Assembly: GCA_947385505.1 (NCBI GenBank)
Contig: CANDLP010000064.1
Location: 1 to 9,252 of the forward strand
DNA from: an uncultured Clostridia bacterium
Lineage (GTDB): Bacteria > Bacillota > Clostridia > Oscillospirales > Ruminococcaceae
Length of the DNA: 9,252 bases
Reading direction: 5' to 3'
The notes below the pieces were generated by a model. The model was not told the DNA's origin, ran no database searches, and saw only the letters and a program-made list of their open reading frames with translations. Within the stretch, counting starts at the first letter, position 1. Each line of letters opens with the position of its first letter. This document shows, piece by piece, positions 5,593 to 9,252 of the stretch. The position numbers were made by a program, and so were the translations under genes.

Positions 5593-5847
5593 ATGAACGG
5601 ATATGAGAGAATCGAAAGTAACATTCTTTACAAAATTGATAAAGCCATTCAATACGCTATATCGGGGAAGTTGCCCGATATAGATACTGTAACTGTAGAA
5701 TATACACGAGAAGAAGAGCCTGGAGCATATTCAACAAATCATATCGAAGTATCGGATTTGCAGGGACTTGCCGATTTCCTGATAACACTTACTAAATCAG
5801 ATAAGAAAATTTCAAATATAAAGTTATCGGGTCGTGTGTGGTATTAA
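5593..5847 (+). CDS. Hypothetical protein, 84 residues
   Basis: No family recognised; a soluble, mixed alpha/beta small protein. The start is set at ATG 5593 because GGGAGGG precedes it. The frame stays open back to 5446, but that part overlaps the membrane helix of the previous gene and reads as Asn/Cys-rich non-protein. Landmarks: a helix ERIESNILYKIDKAIQYAI, a strand TVTVEYTREEEPG, and a last strand ISNIKLSGRVWY. Its stop overlaps that of the convergent gene by TTAA, exactly as at 4606-4609. No terminator follows until 6240. Confidence 0.65.
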   Translation: MNGYERIESNILYKIDKAIQYAISGKLPDIDTVTVEYTREEEPGAYSTNHIEVSDLQGLADFLITLTKSDKKISNIKLSGRVWY

Positions 5848-6227
5848 GATGTCACTATTGAAGAAACATCTATAAAAAATTTGACAATCGTCATTGCTAA
5901 AGCTATTAACGATATAATAAGTGATATTATGCTTGTAACTTTAGCAAAAGCCGCTTGGCGCGCAACATTATTTTTCTTTTCAAAATACGTTACACAAGAA
6001 GGGAGACGTTTGACCATCGGAAGTTCATCTTTTTTATCGCTTGAATACTCAATAAGTTCTAAATTTACCAAACGGGATATAAAGGAATCAACTTCATCAG
6101 TGGACACAATCTTCTTATGAACAAAATAACTTTTATCTATGTGATATCCTTTTGGAAATTTATCATAATACTGATTTATTTCCCATATAGCTTTTTCGAT
6201 TTTTCTTTGTGAAAACGCTTTTTTCAT
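5844..6227 (-). CDS. Winged-helix-like protein with C-terminal membrane helix
   Basis: 127 residues. The N-terminal ~85 residues look like a compact helical or winged-helix domain: KIEKAIWEINQYYDKFPKG, then EVDSFISRLVNLELIEYSSD, which ends like a recognition helix and wing. A polar stretch (YFEKKNNVARQAAFAK) leads to one transmembrane helix at about 97-118. The layout parallels the DUF2513-like protein, which also ends in a hydrophobic segment, but I see no clear sequence identity between them. ATG at 6227 has AAAGGA upstream and a GC-rich hairpin just beyond. It is on the repressor's strand, so probably made in the quiescent state. Function unknown. Confidence 0.65.
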   Translation of the reverse strand: MKKAFSQRKIEKAIWEINQYYDKFPKGYHIDKSYFVHKKIVSTDEVDSFISRLVNLELIEYSSDKKDELPMVKRLPSCVTYFEKKNNVARQAAFAKVTSIISLIISLIALAMTIVKFFIDVSSIVTS

Positions 6228-6239
6228 AAATTCCTTTCT

Positions 6240-6262
6240 GCCGCCTTAGGGCGGCTTTTTAT
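6240..6262 (+). terminator. Intrinsic terminator for plus-strand transcription
   Basis: Perfect GCCGCC/GGCGGC stem (6240-6245, 6250-6255), TTAG loop, then TTTTT ATTT. It lies past the start of the minus-strand gene at 6227, so plus-strand transcripts from the 5043-5847 genes end only after running antisense through that whole gene. On the minus strand the same hairpin lies just 5' of the gene's ribosome binding site. Confidence 0.85.
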
Positions 6263-6300
6263 TTAAAATTTCACAAAAAACCAGCATAGTATTTGTGTAG

Positions 6301-6328
6301 TTTTACGGTTTTCTGTAAATTTATGAAA
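6301..6328 (+). promoter_or_regulatory. Possible auxiliary operator half-site upstream of promoter 2
   Basis: TCTGTAA at 6312-6318 repeats one arm of the operator; the partner arm is degenerate (TTATGAA). It lies 29 bp, about three helical turns, from the same arm of operator 2. TTTAC (6302-6306) and GTAAA (6315-6319) also form a small inverted repeat here. It could help cooperative binding at promoter 2, which operator 1 lacks. Confidence 0.4.
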
Positions 6329-6333
6329 TAGTC

Positions 6334-6362
6334 TTGACATTCTGTAAAATTACAGATATAAT
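6334..6362 (+). promoter_or_regulatory. Promoter with embedded operator 2, driving the early operon
   Basis: TTGACA (6334-6339), 17-bp spacer, TATAAT (6357-6362), with the inverted repeat TCTGTAA-AA-TTACAGA (6341-6356) filling the spacer. It is identical base for base to the promoter at 4345-4373. Transcription should start near 6369 and give a leader of about 160 nt before the first gene. Confidence 0.87.
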
Positions 6363-6368
6363 ATAATT

Positions 6369-6529
6369 GTCGGAAACATTCGACACTGGTTTGTTTCAAA
6401 CTTGGCAATTACCCCCACGGAAAAAACAAAAAAGATAATATCATATATAGGTCGCACTTATATGATATATCTTTTTCGCCAAAATGTCAATATATTTCGA
6501 CAAAAAAAGCAAAAAGAAAGGAGGCGGCA
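6369..6529 (+). other. Structured 5' leader of the early operon
   Basis: About 160 nt of untranslated leader with three hairpins in order: TGTCG/CGACA (6368-6372, 6381-6385), GTTTG-TTT-CAAAC (6389-6401), and the long AU-rich terminator-like stem at 6431-6476. No short upstream reading frame with a ribosome binding site was found. The element GGCAATTA...ACGGA occurs at 6404-6421 and again, more closely spaced, around the start of the first gene (6527-6540). The arrangement suggests attenuation, but the controlling signal is unknown. Confidence 0.5.
6431..6476 (+). terminator. Terminator-like hairpin in the early-operon leader (possible attenuator)
   Basis: Arms 6431-6447 and 6459-6474 pair over 16 bp with one bulged A, around an 11-base loop (TAGGTCGCACT). 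A run of five T follows at 6472-6476. It sits between promoter 2 and the first gene, so it could end most transcripts early unless countered. The stem is AU-rich, so its strength is uncertain. Confidence 0.55.
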
Positions 6530-6532
6530 ATT

Positions 6533-6715
6533 ATTACGGACCGTATATTTATTGCAGAAGTAGCAAAAGAGCTTAAACTGCGTAAATGGACGCAAAAAGA
6601 CCTTGCGGAAGCTAAGGGACTTAAACTCAGCTACATAAAGGCGTTTATGGCTCAGATTAGGTATAGCGAGAAGGCTAAGGAAGCTATTGCCGAGGCGTTG
6701 GAAATTGAGATTTGA
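6533..6715 (+). CDS. Small Cro-like HTH regulator with apparent ATT start
   Basis: 60-residue DNA-binding protein, first gene of the early operon. WTQKDLAEAKGLKLSYIKAF is a helix-turn-helix, followed by YSEKAKEAIAEALEIEI; similar short regulators follow operator regions in many Firmicute elements. There is no ATG, GTG or TTG in frame anywhere from the leader to the HTH. The strong site AAGGAGG (6518-6524) is followed by ATT at 6530 and ATT at 6533; the latter has the better eight-base spacing and is chosen here. ATT is a rare start, known in infC, that keeps expression low or makes it depend on initiation factor IF3. It may compete with the repressor for the operators or serve in excision control (inference). 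Confidence 0.72.
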   Translation: MTDRIFIAEVAKELKLRKWTQKDLAEAKGLKLSYIKAFMAQIRYSEKAKEAIAEALEIEI

Positions 6716-6795
6716 AATGTTACGGAGCACCGATTAAGTAACGGCTCAGCTTAATTGCAAAAAACAAAAAAGCAGAAAAGAGGTGAGAGCGAAAA

Positions 6796-7104
6796 ATGTT
6801 GAAAACAATGCTAATAATTACACTTATTGCGTTTGTGATAAATGTATATTGCGCTTGGTATATCATAATTAAAAGCAGGGAAATGTTTATCGCCCAATAT
6901 GGCGAGGAAGCGAAAAAATACCTTAAATGCAAATCAAAAAAGCAAACGTTTTTACTTCATCCCAAATTTATATTATTTTTAGTTCCTTTAATAAACATTA
7001 TATCTGCGTTTTGTTATTTGTTTAAGACTGAACAAACTATTAGCGATGTTTATAGTTCTATGGAACGCAAATATCTGGCCTATAAAAAGGAGGACATAGC
7101 ATGA
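6796..7104 (+). CDS. Two-pass membrane protein of unknown function
   Basis: 102 residues. Transmembrane helices at about 4-25 (MLIITLIAFVINVYCAWYII) and 57-77 (KFILFLVPLINIISAFCYLF) are joined by a basic, polar loop (about 38-54), with a charged C-terminal tail. No family recognised. ATG at 6796 is preceded by GAGGTGA. It follows the HTH gene after an 80-bp gap without a terminator. Its TGA overlaps the next ATG (ATGA at 7101-7104), so the next gene is translationally coupled to it. Confidence 0.7.
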   Translation: MLKTMLIITLIAFVINVYCAWYIIIKSREMFIAQYGEEAKKYLKCKSKKQTFLLHPKFILFLVPLINIISAFCYLFKTEQTISDVYSSMERKYLAYKKEDIA

Positions 7105-7217
7105 TTAACTTTACTCTTACCAAAGAGGATATAGCGGAGTACGCGGATATTTTCGGGTTGGAAGCTTCGGAGGTGTTTGCGGAGGAAGAGGAACAGGACA
7201 CGGAGGAAAACGAGTAA
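7101..7217 (+). CDS. Very small acidic protein, 38 residues
   Basis: MINFTLTKEDIAEYADIFGL, then a Glu-rich tail with 11 Asp/Glu among the last 14 residues. ATG at 7101 has AAGGAGG nine bases upstream and overlaps the previous stop; the TAA is directly followed by the next gene's ATG. The ribosome binding site and tight packing argue for a real gene. The acidic tail could mimic nucleic acid or bind a basic partner, but nothing in the sequence proves it. Confidence 0.6.
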   Translation: MINFTLTKEDIAEYADIFGLEASEVFAEEEEQDTEENE

Positions 7218-7490
7218 ATGGAAAACAAGGATTATAGGGCGCTAATGGCGTTAGCGTTTAAAGCTTCCTGCACTCTTTGCCCCAAAAATGTCAAGGCGAA
7301 AATTGATGGGATAGCAAATCTGGCTGTTACGTCGGCGCAGAGCGTTGCAAAGGCTGAGGTAATGGAGACAGATGTTGTTTTGGCTATGGTTCTCAGCAAT
7401 ATTTTTGAGCACGTAAAGAAGGAGGTGTTGGGAAATGTCGAAACCGAAAGCTTCGCCAATAGAGACGCAAGCACAGATTGTTCAGGCTAA
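7218..7490 (+). CDS. Small helical hypothetical protein, 90 residues
   Basis: Probably all-helical soluble protein: NKDYRALMALAFKASCTLCP, then INLAV-type helices rich in Ala, and DVVLAMVLSNIFEHVKKEVL. It has Cys18-x2-Cys21 near the start and no other pair to complete a zinc site. No family recognised. ATG at 7218 touches the previous stop and has GGAGG upstream inside the preceding gene. Its last 56 bp overlap the next HTH gene in another frame. Confidence 0.6.
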   Translation: MENKDYRALMALAFKASCTLCPKNVKAKIDGIANLAVTSAQSVAKAEVMETDVVLAMVLSNIFEHVKKEVLGNVETESFANRDASTDCSG

Positions 7491-7698
7491 TATACGTTCG
7501 AGGTGCGCGTATTTTAATTGCACAACGGAAGAAACGATCTCGGAAAGGATAGGAATGCCCAGAACAACGTACCATATCCGCAAGCATAATCCGAAGGATT
7601 GGACAGTCGAGGAAATAACAATGGCGGCGATTGCGCTTAAGGTGCCGTTTACGTGGCTTGTTTCTGATCATTCGGTTATAACGGAGGTGGACACTTGA
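7435..7698 (+). CDS. Phage-type HTH regulator
   Basis: 87-residue helix-turn-helix protein of the kind seen in the early regions of Firmicute phages and conjugative elements. The N-terminal helix IVQANIRSRCAYFNC is followed by TEETISERIGMPRTTYHIRK (the DNA-reading helix) and WTVEEITMAAIALKVPFTWL, a typical XRE ending. ATG at 7435 is preceded by AAGGAGG. It is the second DNA-binding protein of the operon after the 6533 gene and probably times later gene expression or replication (inference). Its TGA overlaps the TTG start of the next gene. Confidence 0.75.
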   Translation: MSKPKASPIETQAQIVQANIRSRCAYFNCTTEETISERIGMPRTTYHIRKHNPKDWTVEEITMAAIALKVPFTWLVSDHSVITEVDT

Positions 7699-7910
7699 AA
7701 AAAATACTGGACAGCCTTATAACTATCCTCCTCCGCCTCACATCGGCAGCGCTGGTCACAGCCTTGACCGCTCCTGCCCTGATAGAAGCGGCGGCAAGAG
7801 AACGCCAATATTTCGCGATAGGCGGCGAGTGGCTGCTGATAATCGTGATAGCGATCGGAGGATGGATAGCCAGCGGGTACATAATAAAGGAGGCGGAGAA
7901 ACATGGATAG
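7695..7910 (+). CDS. Small two-pass membrane protein (TTG start)
   Basis: 71 residues with hydrophobic segments at about 8-31 and 46-64 (WLLIIVIAIGGWIASGYII), separated by a charged turn (EAAARERQYF). The TTG at 7695 is used: CGGAGG lies just upstream, TTGA overlaps the previous stop, and KKILDSLITILL makes a sensible membrane start. The size and layout recall small holin-like or element membrane proteins, but there is no specific match, and it is far from any lysis gene. Confidence 0.65.
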   Translation: MKKILDSLITILLRLTSAALVTALTAPALIEAAARERQYFAIGGEWLLIIVIAIGGWIASGYIIKEAEKHG

Positions 7911-8028
7911 TTTGATTATACCGCTTCATATAGTGCTTATTTCGCTTATATATTCGTATGTAAGCTATAAGGAACCTTGGGAAAAACGGGGCAATAAAAA
8001 TTTAAAAATCAGGAGGAAGACAAAATGA
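7903..8028 (+). CDS. Small single-pass membrane peptide, 41 residues
   Basis: Starts at ATG 7903 with AAAGGAGG upstream and overlaps the previous gene by 8 bp. Residues about 4-22 (LIIPLHIVLISLIYSYVSY) form one membrane helix and the tail is strongly basic (KRGNKNLKIRRKTK). Its TGA overlaps the next ATG (ATGA at 8025-8028). The shape, one helix plus a Lys/Arg tail, is also that of type I toxin peptides, but here it sits inside a coupled operon with no opposing RNA, so that reading is only a possibility. Confidence 0.6.
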   Translation: MDSLIIPLHIVLISLIYSYVSYKEPWEKRGNKNLKIRRKTK

Positions 8029-8321
8029 AAATTGAAAAGGACAAATATTACATTGTAAGGTGTGACAGAGCAAGCGTATTCTTTGGGCACATTGCAGAAC
8101 AGAACGGACAGGAAGTTACGCTTACGGAGTGCCGCAGAATATGGTGGTGGAGCGGGGCATGTTCATTGTCACAGATGGCAAACGAAGGAGTTAAAAGACC
8201 TGATGAGTGTAAGTTTTCGGTAACAGTAGATAGCCTTACGGTGCTTGACGCTATTGAAATTATTCCTTGTACTGATAGGGCGGCTGAAAATATAAAGGGA
8301 GTTTGGGTATGGAAAATTTAG
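8025..8321 (+). CDS. DUF6948-like protein of mobile elements
   Basis: 98 residues. The pattern KYYIVRCDRASVFFGHI, then VTLTECRRIWWWSGACSLSQ, MANEGVKRPDECKFS and an Ile/Glu-rich end matches a small family, recalled as DUF6948, carried widely by phages and conjugative elements; its molecular function is unknown. The run of three Trp followed by SGACSLSQ is the most conserved part. ATG at 8025 follows AGGAGG and overlaps the previous stop. The end overlaps the Gly-X gene by 13 bp. Confidence 0.75.
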   Translation: MKIEKDKYYIVRCDRASVFFGHIAEQNGQEVTLTECRRIWWWSGACSLSQMANEGVKRPDECKFSVTVDSLTVLDAIEIIPCTDRAAENIKGVWVWKI

Positions 8322-9007
8322 AAAAAATAAGGCTATTTGTTAGCTACAGCTACGGCAGCGGCAACGGCTACGGCAGCGGCTACGGCGACGGCGACGGCAA
8401 CGGCAACGGCAGCGGCAACGGCTACGGCAACGGCAGCGGCAACGGCTACGGCAACGGCAACGGCTGCGGCAACGGCAACGGCAGCGGCTACGGCGACGGC
8501 GACGGCAACGGCTGCGGCAACGGTAAACTTTTTAAAATAATTTTAAACGGTAAAAAAATCTATAACATTGATCATATCCCTACAATAATCGAATTTGTTA
8601 AAAAAGATTTTGCCAAAGGATTTATTGTTAAGGACGATCTTACGCTTACTCCCTGTTATATCGCAAAATCGGAAAATATTTTTGCTCATGGCGAAACTCT
8701 TAAAAAGGCATATCGGGCGCTTGAAGAAAAACTTATTGAAGATATGCCTGTGGAAGAAAGAATCGAAAAATTTTTACAGGAGTTTAAACCCAACGTTAAA
8801 TATCCTAACAAATCTTTTTTAGATTGGCACCATATTTTAACAGGAAGCTGCCTGTTTGGCAGACAGCAGTTTTGCAAAAACAAAGGAATTGACCTTAAAG
8901 GGGAAATTACGGTTAGTGAGTTCATAGAACTGACCCAAGACGATTATGGTGGGGAGATTATTAAGGAATTAAAGGAGAGATACAAGGAGACAGTAAAAAA
9001 TGAATAG
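8309..9007 (+). CDS. Gly-X low-complexity repeat protein with conserved C-terminal domain
   Basis: 232 residues, no signal peptide. A short N-terminus (MENLEKIRLFVSYS) is followed by 29 uninterrupted X-Gly dipeptides (about 15-72), where X is only Ser, Asn, Tyr, Asp or Cys. A folded domain follows (about 73-232): KIYNIDHIPTIIEFVKKDFA, DLTLTPCYIAKSENIFAHGE, DMPVEERIEKF, FLDWHHILTGSCLFGRQQF, and VSEFIELTQDDYGGE. I recall the same C-terminal domain in gut Clostridia elements, often behind variable low-complexity leaders; its function is unknown. ATG at 8309 has AAGGGAG seven bases upstream; the in-frame TTG at 8303 is too close to that site. It is the last gene of the operon; a leftward small-RNA unit lies right after the stop. 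Confidence 0.75.
   Translation: MENLEKIRLFVSYSYGSGNGYGSGYGDGDGNGNGSGNGYGNGSGNGYGNGNGCGNGNGSGYGDGDGNGCGNGKLFKIILNGKKIYNIDHIPTIIEFVKKDFAKGFIVKDDLTLTPCYIAKSENIFAHGETLKKAYRALEEKLIEDMPVEERIEKFLQEFKPNVKYPNKSFLDWHHILTGSCLFGRQQFCKNKGIDLKGEITVSEFIELTQDDYGGEIIKELKERYKETVKNE
8351..8524 (+). repeat. Hexanucleotide-phased coding repeat (NNC-GGC) x 29
   Basis: Twenty-nine units of six bases, each a Gly codon GGC (GGT only in the last) after one of TAC, AGC, AAC, GAC or TGC. It is very GC-rich against AT-rich surroundings. Larger blocks repeat: 33 bases are identical at 8372-8404 and 8480-8512, exactly 18 units apart. This indicates growth by slippage or unequal recombination. Confidence 0.95.
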
Positions 9008-9010
9008 GGC

Positions 9011-9052
9011 AAAAGAAAAAGCGCCTGCCTCGGGTGGAGCCGAGACAAGCGC
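9011..9052 (-). terminator. Intrinsic terminator of leftward small RNA
   Basis: Thirteen-base arms (9040-9052 and 9021-9033) pair completely in minus-strand RNA, using three G-U pairs, around a six-base loop. TTTTTCTTTT follows (9020-9011). On the plus strand some of these pairs become A-C mismatches and no U-tract follows, so the unit works leftward. Confidence 0.88.
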
Positions 9053-9068
9053 AAACTAAAAAATCTTC
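9012..9068 (-). ncRNA. Probable small RNA opposing the end of the early operon
   Basis: A consensus promoter (9103-9075) and strong terminator (9052-9011) enclose only about 57 nt with no reading frame, so the product should be a short stable RNA. It begins with a single-stranded U-rich stretch (GAAGATTTTTTAGTTT) and ends in the 13-bp hairpin. It would be complementary to the 3' untranslated end of the operon mRNA just after the Gly-X gene, which has no terminator of its own. It may act on that mRNA in cis or on other targets in trans. I cannot assign it to a known family. Confidence 0.6.
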
Positions 9069-9074
9069 AACCAC

Positions 9075-9103
9075 AGTATAAACGATTTTCGCAAAAATGT
9101 CAA
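9075..9103 (-). promoter_or_regulatory. Sigma-A promoter of leftward small RNA
   Basis: On the minus strand: TTGACA (9103-9098), exactly 17 bp, TATACT (9080-9075). No minus-strand gene follows, only the small-RNA terminator. Confidence 0.85.
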
Positions 9104-9147
9104 GAGTACAGAAAAAATAAAATGAACTATTAAACAAATTCATTAAA

Positions 9148-9190
9148 ATTTGTATAAAAATTATTTTATATTTAATAAAATTATACAAAT
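9148..9190. repeat. AT-rich inverted repeat before the last partial gene
   Basis: Perfect 10-bp arms ATTTGTATAA (9148-9157) and TTATACAAAT (9181-9190) with a 23-base centre that can itself pair (ATTTTA/TAAAAT). It lies about 30 bp before the ATG at 9221, in a place where a promoter and operator are expected. No clear -35/-10 pair is seen. Confidence 0.45.
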
Positions 9191-9220
9191 ATTATTCTAT
9201 TAGTTAGAAAGGAAATCAAT

Positions 9221-9252
9221 ATGTTTCAGTGTACTTTATGCGGTGAAATATT
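9221..9252 (+). CDS. Start of a gene with N-terminal CxxC zinc-ribbon-like motif (partial)
   Basis: Only ten residues are visible (MFQCTLCGEI) before the window ends. Cys4-x2-Cys7-Gly is the typical first half of a zinc ribbon or rubredoxin-like knuckle. ATG at 9221 has GAAAGGA upstream. The protein family cannot be told from this. Confidence 0.6.
   Translation, partial: MFQCTLCGEI

Noticed and set aside
5847..5871. AGATGT/ACATCT inverted repeat as terminator for the 5043-5847 genes
   Set aside because: Only six pairs, a 13-base loop and an A-rich tail; it lies within the coding sequence of the convergent gene. The GC-rich hairpin at 6240 is far stronger.
8351..8524. Diversity-generating retroelement variable region
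   Set aside because: The codon set (AAC, AGC, GAC, TAC, TGC) faintly suggests adenine mutagenesis, but there is no reverse transcriptase, template repeat or initiation site in the window, and duplication by slippage explains the pattern.
8337..8540. Second open frame of Ala/Thr repeats across the GC-rich tract, and the tract as a CRISPR-like array
   Set aside because: The alternate frame is a by-product of the six-base period; the Gly frame continues into a conserved domain. There are no spacers, so it is not CRISPR.
8961..9188. Leftward 75-residue frame over the second small RNA
   Set aside because: No ribosome binding site, and the terminator hairpin interrupts it; the promoter at 9075-9103 lies inside the frame.

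Overview
The window looks like a low-GC Clostridia-type Firmicute, probably a gut Oscillospiraceae/Lachnospiraceae relative. This is inferred from AT-rich DNA, strong AGGAGG-type ribosome binding sites, and family resemblance of several proteins; no ribosomal or housekeeping gene is present to fix the taxon. The junction between chromosome and an integrated element falls at about 1776-1806.

Left part (1-1475, minus strand): the head of a type I restriction-modification operon. Its order is a small Cys/His protein with a TTG start (1293-1090), a half-size specificity subunit HsdS (1028-423), and the N-terminus of the methyltransferase HsdM (from 448, running off the left edge). The operon has a good sigma-A promoter (-35 at 1469-1474, -10 at 1446-1451) and a leader of about 146 nt. 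Inside that leader, on the opposite strand, lies a second near-perfect promoter followed about 65 nt later by an intrinsic terminator. This is a probable short antisense RNA fully complementary to the 5' end of the restriction-modification mRNA.

Boundary: 28 bp matching the 3' end of a tRNA gene (T-arm, acceptor 3' strand, CCA) remain at 1776-1803, next to a tyrosine integrase (2886-1846). The element therefore extends rightwards past the end of the window, and the intact tRNA and second attachment site should lie beyond it.

Element, lysogeny-like module (1846-6362): integrase, a lipoprotein with two DUF5067-like repeats, an XRE repressor, a DUF2513-like protein and a second winged-helix-like/membrane protein are all on the minus strand. 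Small plus-strand genes are interleaved between them. Two promoters (4345-4373 and 6334-6362) are identical over 29 bp and each carries the inverted repeat TCTGTAA-AA-TTACAGA between -35 and -10; these are presumed operators of the repressor. The two convergent gene pairs each overlap by the four bases TTAA. The only obvious plus-strand terminator is at 6240-6262, so plus-strand transcription should run antisense through two of the minus-strand genes.

Element, early operon (6363-9007, plus strand): a structured leader with a terminator-like hairpin is followed by a Cro-like HTH gene that appears to start with ATT. Eight more small genes follow, mostly overlapping or abutting: membrane proteins, a second HTH protein, a DUF6948-like protein, and a protein with 29 Gly-X dipeptides. 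At its end, on the minus strand, lies a second compact promoter-to-terminator unit (9068-9012), again a probable small RNA. A partial gene with a CxxC motif starts at 9221. No conjugation, replication or virion gene is visible, so prophage and integrative conjugative element cannot be told apart here.
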